NCBI GenBank assembly: GCA_016617495.1
Contig: WYCU01000004.1
Coordinates: forward strand, 265,169 to 329,168
Direction of reading: 5' to 3'
DNA length: 64,000 nt
Origin: Azonexaceae bacterium s22
GTDB lineage: Bacteria > Pseudomonadota > Gammaproteobacteria > Burkholderiales > Rhodocyclaceae
Made by a program: the position numbers and the translations under genes. This document shows, piece after piece, positions 43,111 to 52,334 of the stretch (the first letter of the stretch is position 1; each line of letters starts with the position of its first letter). A model generated the notes under the pieces. The model had not been told where the DNA came from. It searched no databases and saw nothing but the letters and a program-made list of their open reading frames with translations.

Positions 43111-43974
43111 ATGAACATTGATTTCGATTATCCGCTCGACGAAGAAATTTCCCGAAATGTCCAAGCCGCGCTGGCGGAAGACATTGGTCCCGGCGACCTG
43201 ACCGCGAGCCTCGTACCGGCCGGGCGGCAAGTGCGCGCCACCGTCATTTCGCGCGAATCCGGCGTGTTGTGTGGGCGACAATGGTTTGACCATTGTGTCC
43301 TTGGCCTTGATCCGGCGGCCAGCGTGCACTGGAGCGCTGCCGATGGCGACCGCATCGCCCCGAACCAGATCCTCTGCGAAATCCGCGCCGATGCACGTGC
43401 GCTCCTTTCCGCTGAGCGCAGTGCGCTGAACTTCCTCCAGTTGCTTTCTGCAGTCGCGAGCAAGGTGCGCATCTACGCCGACGCAATCGAGGGCACCGGT
43501 GCGCAGGTGGTCGATACGCGCAAAACCTTGCCCGGCCTGCGTATCGCCCAGAAGTATGCCGTGCGCTGCGGTGGCGGCGGCAATCACCGTCTGGCCTTGT
43601 GGGACGCCATCCTGATCAAGGAAAACCACATCCATGCCGCTGGCGGCATTATCCCGGCAATGGCTGCTGCATCGGCGGTGGCAGCGCATGCGGCCGGACG
43701 TTGCAAGTTCATCCAGATCGAGGTCGAAAGCCTTGAAGAATTGGAAACTGCGCTGGCAGCCGGCGCAAAGATGATTCTGCTCGACAACTTTACGACCGAC
43801 ATGATGCGGGAAGCGGCGAAGCTGAACGCCGGGCGTGCCGTGCTCGAAGCATCCGGCAATGTCACGCTGGAAACCATTCGGGCAATTGCAGAAACCGGCG
43901 TGGATCGCATTTCGGTCGGCGCGTTGACCAAGGACGTCAAGGCCCTCGATTTATCGATGCGTTTTATTGACTGA
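43111..43974 (+). CDS. nadC: Nicotinate-nucleotide pyrophosphorylase (carboxylating)
   Basis: 287 residues from MNIDFDYPLDEEI (a GTG three codons upstream is possible). Conserved EDIGPGDLTASLVP, DTRKTLPGLRIAQKYAV, GGGGNHRLALWDAILIKENH and SVGALTKDVKALDLSM. It converts quinolinate and PRPP to nicotinate mononucleotide in de novo NAD synthesis. Follows nnr by about 70 bp on the same strand. Confidence 0.96.
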   Translation: MNIDFDYPLDEEISRNVQAALAEDIGPGDLTASLVPAGRQVRATVISRESGVLCGRQWFDHCVLGLDPAASVHWSAADGDRIAPNQILCEIRADARALLSAERSALNFLQLLSAVASKVRIYADAIEGTGAQVVDTRKTLPGLRIAQKYAVRCGGGGNHRLALWDAILIKENHIHAAGGIIPAMAAASAVAAHAAGRCKFIQIEVESLEELETALAAGAKMILLDNFTTDMMREAAKLNAGRAVLEASGNVTLETIRAIAETGVDRISVGALTKDVKALDLSMRFID

Positions 43975-44064
43975 TCACCGGTTCGGCTATGCTAACAACG
44001 GGAATTTCGTCATAATTGCCCGCATTGAAGATCAAGAAACAACGGTCGCCCACGGGAGTTCCGC

Positions 44065-44202
44065 ATGCTGTTCGCTTTGTTTTACGTTGTCGCCATCGCC
44101 ATTCTGGTTCTGCATTTCACCGGATTCCTTGCGCGGCATAATCTGGAATGGCTGGTGCTGGTCCTCGCAGTTGCCGTTTTCCCTGCCGTCATCTACCTCT
44201 AG
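44065..44202 (+). CDS. Small two-helix membrane protein, 45 aa
   Basis: ATG at 44065 with a good Shine-Dalgarno (GGGAG, 7 nt away), TAG at 44200-44202. Nearly all hydrophobic: MLFALFYVVAIAILVLHFTG, a short polar turn (ARHNLEW), then LVLVLAVAVFPAVIYL. Two transmembrane helices are predicted. Followed by a strong hairpin terminator. Family not recognised. Confidence 0.6.
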   Translation: MLFALFYVVAIAILVLHFTGFLARHNLEWLVLVLAVAVFPAVIYL

Positions 44203-44220
44203 CGGTCGGTCGGCCGCGGT

Positions 44221-44243
44221 GAAAGCCCGCTAGGCGGGCTTTC
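44221..44243. terminator. Bidirectional hairpin terminator
   Basis: Perfect 10-bp stem GAAAGCCCGC/GCGGGCTTTC, loop TAG, between the small membrane gene (+) and the methyltransferase (-), whose stop codon overlaps the stem end. Confidence 0.7.
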
Positions 44244-44856
44244 ATGCAATCAGGTCGATCAGCGCAGATCGGCCTTTGTGGGCGTTGCCCTCTTCGATCC
44301 ACGATTCATGGGCCTTGAGCCGAATAATCTCCCAATCGTGGAAATAATTTTCCAATAGCATTCCCGTGTAAAGATTTTCCACTGCGGACGGGCCGCCGGT
44401 ACCGTGTTGCAGTTGCTCGGGCGTATAGCCGTGAAGCAGCACGAGGCCGCCTGGCTTGGTGGCATTTTTCATCCCGGCAATCAAGCGATCCCGTTCCGCC
44501 GGGCCGACGAACTGGATGAAGATGCCGACTACGGCATCAAAGCTTTCTACTGGCCAAGTCCAGTTCAAGACGTCTGCCAGGATCAACGACACCTCAACCT
44601 GGCGGGTGCGTGCCAGCCGGGCCGCCTTTTCCAGAGCGACCGGCGAAATCTCCGTTGCGGTCACGGCACAGCCCTGCTCGGCCATCCAGACGGCATTGCG
44701 CCCCTCGCCATCGGCAATCGAGAGAACGTTCATCCCCGCCGCAAAATGGCTGGCGTGATCTTCGAGGAATCGGTTCGGTGCGGTGCCGAAGAGATAGTCG
44801 TCGCCCGCATCGCGATAACGCGCGGACCAGAAGGCCTCATGGTCGAATGTGCTCAT
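44242..44856 (-). CDS. Class I SAM-dependent methyltransferase
   Basis: 204 residues from MSTFDHEAFWSARY. SAM motif I is VLSIADGEGRNAVWMAEQG (a DxGxGxG variant), then VTATEISPVALEKA and GGLVLLHGYTPEQ. It resembles TehB-like/thiopurine-type methyltransferases of small molecules. Substrate unknown. Single gene, divergent from the GAF-domain gene. Confidence 0.82.
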   Translation of the reverse strand: MSTFDHEAFWSARYRDAGDDYLFGTAPNRFLEDHASHFAAGMNVLSIADGEGRNAVWMAEQGCAVTATEISPVALEKAARLARTRQVEVSLILADVLNWTWPVESFDAVVGIFIQFVGPAERDRLIAGMKNATKPGGLVLLHGYTPEQLQHGTGGPSAVENLYTGMLLENYFHDWEIIRLKAHESWIEEGNAHKGRSALIDLIA

Positions 44857-45019
44857 ACCCTGTTTCCGGTTTGAATTTTGCTTGTTCCACAACCGGGCAA
44901 CGGCGCCCGGCGTTTGCAAGGATACCGCGGTATCGCGCCTACGCAGTGATTCCCGGGGTCAACGTCGGCACCAGGTCAGGAGTTGTTCCGTCAATTTTTT
45001 GTCTGGATTGCGACAAACC

Positions 45020-45958
45020 ATGAAAACACTGATCCGTGTCACGGAAATCTGGGTCCCGAACAAGACCCGCACGCACCTTGAATTCTTCGATGGCCTCTAC
45101 GGCGAACTTCACGACTTCAAGGGGGCCAGCGAGACGATGCGCTTTGCTTTCGACGAAGGTCTGCCGGGCAAGGCCTGGGCAGCGCGTCGCCCGGTCATCC
45201 TGCACCATTTCGACAACTCCTACTTCTTGCGCACCGAGGCGGCGCACAAGGCAGGCCTGACGGCAGGCATTGCCCTGCCGATCTTTGCCGGTGATTATCT
45301 GCAGGCGGTCATTGTATTTTTCATCGGCGACGATGCGGATAATGTTGGCGGCATCGAGATCTGGAGCAATACGCCGGCCGACTCGTTCGACATGGGTATG
45401 GACGACGGTTATTACGGGACGGCAGAAAGTTTCGAATGGACGGCGCGCCATACCAAATTCCGGCCGGGATTCGGTCTGCCGGGCGTAGTCTGGGAAAGCG
45501 GTATGCCGATCATCATGCGGGATATCCTCAGTTCAAAGCGCACCTTGCGCCGTGACAGCGACGTCAAGATTGGGGTCAGCAAGGGGGTCGGCATTCCCTG
45601 CGCTTTTGACGCGCATCAGACCGTGGTGATGACCTTTCTTTCCGCTTTGGGTACGCCGATTGCCCATCGTTTCGAAATCTGGGCACCGCAAGCGGACGGC
45701 AAAGCCCTGCGCTTTGTGGCCGGCGAGTGCGACCGCGAGCTCCTGTATGCGCAGCATATGACAGAGTCCGCCATCGCCCCGTGGGAAGGGGCCATTGGCG
45801 AAGCCTGGCAAAAAGGTGTGCCGGCCGTGCGCAGCGCCCTGACGTTGGAGGCCGGTGCGGCCGCCCTCTCGGCAGTCGCCGCCGGTCTTCAATCGACCGT
45901 CGTGTTGCCGGTGATCCAGAACGGCCGGTTCCGGGCCGCAGTGGCCTGGTATTTCTAA
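45020..45958 (+). CDS. GAF domain-containing protein
   Basis: 312 residues, start MKTLIRVTEIWVPN. Two GAF-like modules in tandem: residues ~5-135 (FAFDEGLPGKAWAARRPVIL) and ~140-310 (RPGFGLPGVVWESGMPIIM). No kinase, cyclase or DNA-binding domain is attached. Probably a stand-alone small-molecule sensor. Monocistronic, bounded by a terminator shared with thrC. Confidence 0.8.
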   Translation: MKTLIRVTEIWVPNKTRTHLEFFDGLYGELHDFKGASETMRFAFDEGLPGKAWAARRPVILHHFDNSYFLRTEAAHKAGLTAGIALPIFAGDYLQAVIVFFIGDDADNVGGIEIWSNTPADSFDMGMDDGYYGTAESFEWTARHTKFRPGFGLPGVVWESGMPIIMRDILSSKRTLRRDSDVKIGVSKGVGIPCAFDAHQTVVMTFLSALGTPIAHRFEIWAPQADGKALRFVAGECDRELLYAQHMTESAIAPWEGAIGEAWQKGVPAVRSALTLEAGAAALSAVAAGLQSTVVLPVIQNGRFRAAVAWYF

Positions 45959-45963
45959 AGCAA

Positions 45964-45987
45964 AACGGGCGGCCTCGGCCGCCCGTT
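45964..45987. terminator. Bidirectional terminator between the GAF gene and thrC
   Basis: AACGGGCGGC pairs with GCCGCCCGTT around a 4-base loop, placed 6 bp after the GAF-gene stop and 21 bp past the convergent thrC stop. Confidence 0.75.
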
Positions 45988-46008
45988 ATATTTACCGTCA
46001 GCGCTCGA

Positions 46009-47436
46009 TCAGACGCGTTCGACGAGGAACTGCTTGATCGCCGCGGTATCGGGATCCATCACCACCACACGCTGTGCGAGGGCTTCGATGCCAACGAGGT
46101 CGGCCGGCCGCACCGGTTCGCAATTCAGGGCTTCGCGGATGGTTTCCTCGAATTTTGCCGGCTGGGCCGTTTCGAGAACGATCATGGTGGTGCCTGCTTG
46201 ACGATTTTCCAGCGCCACCTTGAGGCCATCGGCCGTGTGGGTGTCGAGCATGACCTTGTATTTGTCGTTGGCCATGCGAATCGTCGCCAGACGGTCGGCG
46301 TGTGTGCTGCGACCGGAAACGAAGGCGAACTTTGGCAGGTTTTTCCAGTAATCCGTGGTTGAAAGATCGAAAGCCTGGCCTTTGTCGACCTTGGCCCACA
46401 GTTCGCGCACGACGGCGGGATCGCGGCCGACGAGATCGAAGACGAAACGCTCAAAGTTGGAGGCCTTGGAGATATCCATCGACGGGCTGGAGGTGACGCT
46501 GGTTTCGGCAGACGTACGCGGACGATAGACGCCGGTCTTGAAGAATTCGTCGAGCACGTCGTTTTCGTTGGTCGCCAGCACCAGTTTGGCGATGGGCAGG
46601 CCCATCATGTGCGCGATGTGGCCGGCGCAGATGTTGCCGAAGTTGCCCGACGGCACACAGAACGCCACCTTCTCGTCATTGGACTGGGTTGCCAGGAAGT
46701 AGCCCTGGAAGTAATAGACGATCTGGGCGGCCACACGGGCCCAGTTGATGGAATTGACGGCGCCGATCTTGTACTTGGCCTTGAATTCGGCATCGTTGGA
46801 AACCGCCTTCACGATGTCCTGTGCATCGTCGAACATGCCGCGCACGGCGATGTTGAAGATATTGGGGTCTTGCAGCGAGTACATCTGCGCGCGCTGGAAG
46901 GCGCTCATCTTGCCATCCGGCGAGAGCATGAAGACCTTGACGTTGTGCTTGCCGCGCATGGCGTATTCGGCGGCGGAGCCGGTGTCGCCGGAGGTAGCGC
47001 CGAGGATGTTGATCGACTCGCCGCGCTTGTCGAGCACGTATTCGAACAGATTGCCGAGCAACTGCATGGCCATGTCCTTGAAGGCCAGCGTCGGGCCATT
47101 GGACAGTTCCTGCGTGTAAAGGCCGTCTTCGAGTTTGGTCAGCGGCGTGATTTCGGCGGCATTGCCCCCATTGCGGGTGTGGCAGTACACCTCGGCGGTG
47201 TAGGTCTTGGCGACGATGGCCTTGAGGTCGGCGGCCGGAATGTCATCGATGAACTTGGAGAGAATCTCGAAAGCCAGATCGGCATAGGAGAGTTTGCGCC
47301 AGGCCGACAGCTCGGATGCCGTGACTTGCGGGTAGCTTTCCGGGAGGTAAAGACCGCCATCCGGCGCCAGGCCACCGAGGAGGATGTCGCAGAAAGCCTG
47401 GGGCGCGGCATTGCCGCGGGTGGAGATGTAACGCAT
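46009..47436 (-). CDS. thrC: Threonine synthase
   Basis: 475 residues from MRYISTRGNAAPQAF. The PLP lysine lies in GPTLAFKDMAMQLLG, the phosphate loop in GATSGDTGSAAEYAMRGK. It belongs to the long (yeast/E. coli-like) class and converts O-phosphohomoserine to threonine. The usual partner homoserine dehydrogenase is not adjacent; instead a polytopic membrane protein lies upstream. Confidence 0.95.
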   Translation of the reverse strand: MRYISTRGNAAPQAFCDILLGGLAPDGGLYLPESYPQVTASELSAWRKLSYADLAFEILSKFIDDIPAADLKAIVAKTYTAEVYCHTRNGGNAAEITPLTKLEDGLYTQELSNGPTLAFKDMAMQLLGNLFEYVLDKRGESINILGATSGDTGSAAEYAMRGKHNVKVFMLSPDGKMSAFQRAQMYSLQDPNIFNIAVRGMFDDAQDIVKAVSNDAEFKAKYKIGAVNSINWARVAAQIVYYFQGYFLATQSNDEKVAFCVPSGNFGNICAGHIAHMMGLPIAKLVLATNENDVLDEFFKTGVYRPRTSAETSVTSSPSMDISKASNFERFVFDLVGRDPAVVRELWAKVDKGQAFDLSTTDYWKNLPKFAFVSGRSTHADRLATIRMANDKYKVMLDTHTADGLKVALENRQAGTTMIVLETAQPAKFEETIREALNCEPVRPADLVGIEALAQRVVVMDPDTAAIKQFLVERV

Positions 47437-47468
47437 GGCGGAACCCTGAAAAGCGAAAAACGGCAATT

Positions 47469-48593
47469 TTAACGCGTCGACCGCGACAATCGTATCGTCC
47501 GCAGGATCGCGAAGGCGAAAAGCGCCATGGCGGCAATTGCCAATCCCGCGCCAATGCCCCCTTCCCCGCCCAGAATCGCCAGGCCACCGAGGAAAAAGAG
47601 GACGGCCCGAACGCGGCCTGTCGCGGTCAGGTGTTGCCGTGCCGTATTGCGAATGGCCGTACCGGGCCCGGCCCAGCGCCAAACGGGCAAAAGGTGACTT
47701 AACGCCCCGGTGACCAGCGGCAGCAGGAAAGCCACTCCCCAGGCGGCCAATGTCGGTTCCGCAGCGAACAAGCCGGCACCGTGGCCGACGCCGGCAACCA
47801 AGGTCATCAGTAACCCGGCAACGGCGGCGACCAGCGATGCCGCGGCACCGTCACGAAAGGTCGTGGCCCAACCAAAACGCCGCAACCACTGGCCCAGCAA
47901 GCCCAGCGCGGCCACCAGCAAGAGCGCGGCGCCCGGCGCAGCGAACGGCCAGCTGACCGACGCCCCGACCGCCACCAGCAATGCCCCGCCAGCCACTAAC
48001 CACAAGCGGCGGCGCAACCAGCCCGCGGCTTGCGGGTCGGGCAAGCCCAGCGTGGTCGGCAGCAGGACGGGCAAGGTGCCCAACGCGGCCAGGCCCACAA
48101 AGCCCAAGGTATTGAGATGCAGGTGAAACAGGCGCAGCGCGCGCCAGTGACTGGGCTGCATGGCCATCAGCAGGACCGCAATCAGTGCCAGCGTAAAGCA
48201 GCCCAGCGCCACGCCATACCAGCGCCAGCCGGGATGGGGCGAGCCCAGTGTGGCGCGGACGCGTCCGGCAATCCAGTGCAGCAGATACAAGGCCAGCACA
48301 AGATCGAGCGCCGCGGCGGCATGCAGCCAGCCTTGCGCCAGCCAGCCTTCCAGCGCCGCCACCACGACCAAACCCGCAAGCTGCGCGATATGGGGTAAGC
48401 GGGCGATACGCCGTTCGGCATCGCCGGTGCGCGTGAGCACCGGGACAAAATGGCTCATCGCCGCAAAAATCAGCGGGACGATGCCGACCGCAAAGGCCAG
48501 ATGCACCGCCGCAACCGGCGACCCGAAGCCCGTCAGCGACAGGACGACGCTGAAAACCAGAGCGACTAGGGTCAGGGCGGCGGTGGTCAGCAA
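47469..48593 (-). CDS. Polytopic membrane protein, possibly nitrogen-oxide related
   Basis: 374 residues, about ten or eleven transmembrane helices, with conserved-looking membrane His residues (MSHFVPVL, LHWIAG, LFHLHLNTLGF, GHGAGLF, LSHLLPVW). The layout is reminiscent of NnrS/heme-copper-oxidase-like proteins found beside DUF2249 genes in denitrifiers, but I cannot assign a family firmly. The last codons (RLSRSTR-stop) are encoded by copy C of the dispersed element. The DUF2249 gene directly precedes it. Confidence 0.6.
   Translation of the reverse strand: MLTTAALTLVALVFSVVLSLTGFGSPVAAVHLAFAVGIVPLIFAAMSHFVPVLTRTGDAERRIARLPHIAQLAGLVVVAALEGWLAQGWLHAAAALDLVLALYLLHWIAGRVRATLGSPHPGWRWYGVALGCFTLALIAVLLMAMQPSHWRALRLFHLHLNTLGFVGLAALGTLPVLLPTTLGLPDPQAAGWLRRRLWLVAGGALLVAVGASVSWPFAAPGAALLLVAALGLLGQWLRRFGWATTFRDGAAASLVAAVAGLLMTLVAGVGHGAGLFAAEPTLAAWGVAFLLPLVTGALSHLLPVWRWAGPGTAIRNTARQHLTATGRVRAVLFFLGGLAILGGEGGIGAGLAIAAMALFAFAILRTIRLSRSTR
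47476..47490 (-). repeat. Dispersed USS-like element, copy C (core)
   Basis: Perfect core, GTCGACCGCGACAAT on plus, preceded by GAAAAACGGCAATTTTAA. It lies at the 3' end of the membrane-protein gene, next to its stop and upstream of thrC. Confidence 0.85.
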
Positions 48594-48860
48594 TCAGTTA
48601 ACGACGGAAAAATCGATGACGATGGCACCCGGCTCGCGCTGCTGGTATTCAATACTGAGGCGGCTGCCGTAGCGTGCCTGGAGTTGCGCAAGCAGCGGCA
48701 AGGGATCGTGATCGTTGCAGAAACGCATGGTTTCGCCGGGATGCAGGGCGTCGAGCGCGCCGAAGATCGCCGCATGCCGGAAACGCTTGGCAATGCCGCG
48801 GGCATCAAAGGGGTACAAGGCTTCAGGGGTGGTGTGGTTGCAAACATGAACAGTGTGCAT
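48594..48860 (-). CDS. DUF2249 domain-containing protein
   Basis: 88 residues, start MHTVHVCNHTTPEALYPFDARG, then DALHPGETMRFCNDHDPLPLLAQLQARYG and a C-terminal EPGAIVIDFSV strand. This is the small DUF2249 fold common with denitrification and hemerythrin genes. An AGGAG Shine-Dalgarno 5 nt before ATG 48860 decides between two adjacent ATGs. It abuts the membrane-protein gene with no gap, so they are cotranscribed. Confidence 0.82.
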   Translation of the reverse strand: MHTVHVCNHTTPEALYPFDARGIAKRFRHAAIFGALDALHPGETMRFCNDHDPLPLLAQLQARYGSRLSIEYQQREPGAIVIDFSVVN

Positions 48861-49144
48861 CATAGCTCCTAGAATAGCTTGCCGAAATGGCAATCGACGG
48901 CGATTCTGCCGGTCCGGCAGCACGCTTTCCTTGATGCGAATCGCCAATCGTGACGATGGACAACGAAAAATGCGCGCGCTCGCCAAAGGGGAAACCCACC
49001 GTAAACGGGATGCGCCGTCCCTCAGCAGCCCGACCGCTGTTCCCTTCAAAACCGCGAGAATCCGGTGGCTGAACGCCCGAATTTCATTTGCCGGTCATCC
49101 AAATGTGGAATAATCGCGCCCCTGTTCGCAACACCGCTGCACGC

Positions 49145-49897
49145 ATGGCAAAAGATTCACCGATTCAGTTCAAGGGCACCTCGCTCAAGATCATCCAGAC
49201 TCAGCTTCGCACCACCGACCCCGCCGCGCTGCACGACGCGCTGGCCGAACTCACCGGCAACAGCCCGGATTTTTTCGAGAACGAACTGGCGATTCTCGAT
49301 TTCAGTCATGCCGAAGACTTGCCGGACAGCGTCGATTGGACGCAGATTCGCGATCTATTGCGGCGTTCCGGACTTTCCGCTGTGGCTACCCGCGGTCTGC
49401 CGGAGGCTCTGGCCAGCACGGCCGAGGCGGCCGGGTTGCCGACGGTTGGCGACGATGCGCTCAGCCGTGCGCCGCGCCAGCGAACCCCAGAACCGCCGCC
49501 GCCCACGGAAGCTGCGCCCCTGCCCCCGCCCGTTCCGGAGCCGGCGCCGCGCACGGTGATACTCGACAAGCCCTTGCGCTCCGGCCAGCGTTTCTATGCG
49601 CGCGGCAGCGATTTGATCGTCACGGCAATGATCAGCGCCGGTGCGGAAGTCATCGCCGATGGCAACATCCATGTCTATGCCCCGCTGCGCGGCCGCGCCC
49701 TGGCAGGCGCGAGCGGCGACAAGGCAGCACGTATTTTCACCACCAGCATGGAAGCCGAACTGGTTTCCGTGGCCGGGATCTACCGTACCTTCGAGGCCGG
49801 CGTTCCCGGCGATCTCGAGCGGCAGCCCACGACGGTGAGCCTGATGGAAGACGGTAGCGAGTTTCGCCTGAATGTCGCCGCTCTGGCACTCCGATAA
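49145..49897 (+). CDS. minC: Septum site-determining protein MinC
   Basis: 250 residues from [17 protein letters not shown]-terminal FtsZ-inhibiting domain (to ~105), Pro-rich linker (about 120-150, [16 protein letters not shown]), and the C-terminal beta-helix domain with [14 protein letters not shown] and [20 protein letters not shown]. It blocks FtsZ assembly away from midcell. First gene of minCDE. A possible -10 (AATAAT) precedes it. Confidence 0.95.
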   Translation: MAKDSPIQFKGTSLKIIQTQLRTTDPAALHDALAELTGNSPDFFENELAILDFSHAEDLPDSVDWTQIRDLLRRSGLSAVATRGLPEALASTAEAAGLPTVGDDALSRAPRQRTPEPPPPTEAAPLPPPVPEPAPRTVILDKPLRSGQRFYARGSDLIVTAMISAGAEVIADGNIHVYAPLRGRALAGASGDKAARIFTTSMEAELVSVAGIYRTFEAGVPGDLERQPTTVSLMEDGSEFRLNVAALALR

Positions 49898-49938
49898 GTC
49901 ATCAACAAATTTCAGCAATTCCCCAGCGAGAACATCCT

Positions 49939-50754
49939 ATGACCAGAATCATTGTCGTCACCTCCGGCAAAGGCGGGGTTGGCAAAACCACGACCAGCGC
50001 CAGCTTCTCCACCGGCCTCGCCCTGCGCGGTTTCAAGACTGCCGTCATCGATTTCGATGTCGGCCTGCGTAACCTCGACCTCATCATGGGTTGCGAGCGC
50101 CGCGTGGTTTATGACCTGATCAATGTCATCAACAACGAGGCCACGCTCACGCAGGCACTGATCAAGGACAAGCACTGCGAAAACCTCTGGGTGCTGCCTG
50201 CCTCACAGACGCGAGACAAGGATGCGCTCAACGAAGCTGGCGTCGAACGGGTGCTCAAGGAACTGGAGCATCAAGGCTTCGACTACATTGTTTGCGACTC
50301 TCCCGCCGGCATCGAATCCGGGGCCGTGATGGCGCTGACCTTTGCCGACGAAGCCCTGGTCGTGACCAACCCGGAAGTCTCTTCGGTACGCGATTCCGAC
50401 CGCATCCTCGGCATCCTGCAAGCCAAATCCCGGCGCGCCATCGAAGGCCGCGAGCCGGTCAAGGAACACCTGCTGATCACGCGCTATAACCCGACCCGTG
50501 TCGAAGCCGGCGAAATGCTTTCCTACAAGGACATCCAGGAAATTCTGCGGGTGCCGATCATCGGCGTCATTCCCGAGTCCGAAGAAGTGCTGCAAGCCTC
50601 CAACCAGGGGGCACCGGTGATTCATCAAAAGGAAACCGACGCTGCTGAGGCCTATCAGGATGTCATCGGCCGTTTCCTTGGCGAAGACAAGCCGCTGCGT
50701 TTCGTGGATTACATCAAGCCGGGCTTGCTGAAGCGCCTGTTTGGAGGCAAGTGA
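49939..50754 (+). CDS. minD: Septum site-determining ATPase MinD
   Basis: 271 residues. Deviant Walker [33 protein letters not shown], and a C-terminal amphipathic membrane-targeting helix ([11 protein letters not shown]). It recruits MinC to the membrane and is released by MinE. Its stop is followed at once by the minE start. Confidence 0.98.
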   Translation: MTRIIVVTSGKGGVGKTTTSASFSTGLALRGFKTAVIDFDVGLRNLDLIMGCERRVVYDLINVINNEATLTQALIKDKHCENLWVLPASQTRDKDALNEAGVERVLKELEHQGFDYIVCDSPAGIESGAVMALTFADEALVVTNPEVSSVRDSDRILGILQAKSRRAIEGREPVKEHLLITRYNPTRVEAGEMLSYKDIQEILRVPIIGVIPESEEVLQASNQGAPVIHQKETDAAEAYQDVIGRFLGEDKPLRFVDYIKPGLLKRLFGGK

Positions 50755-50755
50755 A

Positions 50756-51013
50756 ATGTCCTGGCTCCAGAAACTGTTCGGTAATCAACCGAAAACCGCT
50801 CAGGTTGCCAAGGAGCGCCTGCAACTGATCATTGCCCACGAACGCGATGGCGGTAAATCCACGGCCAATTTTCTGCCCGATTTGCAGCGGGAACTGATCG
50901 CTGTCATTTCAAAATACGTGCAAGTGAATCCGGAAGATATCCGGGTATCTCTTGAAAGACAGGATCGTTACGAGGTGCTCGAAGTCAAGATCGAGCTGCC
51001 TGAAAAAGGCTGA
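50756..51013 (+). CDS. minE: Cell division topological specificity factor MinE
   Basis: 85 residues from [19 protein letters not shown]. The MinD-binding/anti-MinCD segment [11 protein letters not shown] and the topological domain ending [10 protein letters not shown] are both present. The GGAGG Shine-Dalgarno lies within the end of minD, so the start at 50756 is preferred over an in-frame ATG five codons upstream. Confidence 0.97.
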   Translation: MSWLQKLFGNQPKTAQVAKERLQLIIAHERDGGKSTANFLPDLQRELIAVISKYVQVNPEDIRVSLERQDRYEVLEVKIELPEKG

Positions 51014-51015
51014 TG

Positions 51016-51039
51016 AAAAAAGGGGGCCTTGCGGCCCCC
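51016..51039 (-). terminator. Terminator of the fadB-fadA operon
   Basis: On the minus strand GGGGGCC-GCAA-GGCCCCC is followed by TTTTTT. It lies about 80 bp past the thiolase stop and just after minE. Confidence 0.85.
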
Positions 51040-51117
51040 GAAAAATGGAGCAAGGGGAACACACCGCCCCGTTTGCTCCTCGCAAGGATGATTTCCTGCC
51101 CCGCCTTCCGGCGGCGC

Positions 51118-52317
51118 TTACAGCCGTTCGAAAACCCCCGCTGCGCCCATCCCGGTCCCGATGCACATGCTGACCATGCCGTATTTGCCGCCGGTGCGTT
51201 GTAGACCATGCACCAGCGTTGCCGTACGGATCGCGCCGGTGGCGCCGAGCGGATGGCCCAGCGCGATGGCACCGCCAAGGGGATTGACCTTGGCCGGTTC
51301 GAGCGGCACATCCTTCAGTACGGCCAGTGCCTGCGCGGCAAAGGCTTCGTTGAGTTCGATCCAGTCCAGCTGATGTTCGGCAATACCGGCGGCCTTGAGT
51401 GCCTTGGGAATCGCCGCGACCGGGCCGATGCCCATGATTTCCGGCGGCACCCCGGCCACGGCAAAGCTGCAAAAGCGGGCCAGCGGCACCAGATTGAACT
51501 GCTTGAGGATTTTTTCCGACACCAGCAGCACGGCCGCCGCGCCATCGGACATCTGCGAAGCATTGCCGGCCGTGACCGAACCTTTGGCGTGGAACACCGG
51601 TTTCAGCTTGCCCAGGCTTTGCAGCGTCACGTCGGCACGCGCGCCTTCGTCGTGTTCGGCCAGCCGTTGACGATGCTTGACCTGCCCGGTCTTCAGATCG
51701 GGTAGATATTCATCGACGAGGAAGGGCGAGATTTCCGCCCTGAAATGCCCGGCATCGATGGCGGCACAGGCCTTCTGGTGCGATGCATAGGCGAAGGCAT
51801 CCTGTTCCTCGCGGCTGACATGCCATTGCTGCGCCACCTTTTCGGCGGTCAGGCCCATGCCGAAGGCGATGGCGCGGTGTTCGTCGTTGGCGAACACCGC
51901 GGGATTCACGACCACCTTATTACCCATCATGTTGGTCATGACGGTCATCGATTCCGTGCCGGCGGCGATCATCACGTCGGCCTGGCCGAGGCGGATCTGG
52001 TTGGCCGCATCGGCCACCGCCTGCGAACCGGACGAGCAGAAGCGGTTGATGGTGATGCCCGGCACGTTGTTCGGCAACCCGGCCAGCAGGACACCGATAC
52101 GGGCGACGTTCATGCCCTGCTCCGCTTCCGGCATCGCGCAGCCGACGATCACATCGCCGATCAGCGCCGGGTCGAGCCCCGGTGCTTGTGCCATGACACT
52201 CTTGAGAACGTGGGCCAGGAGATCGTCCGGGCGCACGTTGCGATACATGCCCTTGCGCTTGGCGACCGGCGTGCGGGTCGCGGCGACGATGTAGGCGTCC
52301 TGAATCTGTTTGCTCAT
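51118..52317 (-). CDS. fadA: Acetyl-CoA C-acyltransferase (thiolase)
   Basis: 399 residues. Nucleophilic Cys in INRFCSSGSQAVADA, the His motif NEAFAAQALAVL and GGAIALGHPLGATGA, and the second Cys in SMCIGTGMG. It cleaves 3-ketoacyl-CoA in beta-oxidation. Eighteen bp after the FadB-like gene, last gene of the operon before a terminator. Confidence 0.94.
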   Translation of the reverse strand: MSKQIQDAYIVAATRTPVAKRKGMYRNVRPDDLLAHVLKSVMAQAPGLDPALIGDVIVGCAMPEAEQGMNVARIGVLLAGLPNNVPGITINRFCSSGSQAVADAANQIRLGQADVMIAAGTESMTVMTNMMGNKVVVNPAVFANDEHRAIAFGMGLTAEKVAQQWHVSREEQDAFAYASHQKACAAIDAGHFRAEISPFLVDEYLPDLKTGQVKHRQRLAEHDEGARADVTLQSLGKLKPVFHAKGSVTAGNASQMSDGAAAVLLVSEKILKQFNLVPLARFCSFAVAGVPPEIMGIGPVAAIPKALKAAGIAEHQLDWIELNEAFAAQALAVLKDVPLEPAKVNPLGGAIALGHPLGATGAIRTATLVHGLQRTGGKYGMVSMCIGTGMGAAGVFERL

Positions 52318-52334
52318 GTGGTTTCTCCGCCGTC

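Noticed and set aside
47625-47640. Second partial core (CTGTCGCGGTCA) in the membrane-protein gene.
   Set aside because: Only about 10 of 15 positions match and the tracts are missing.
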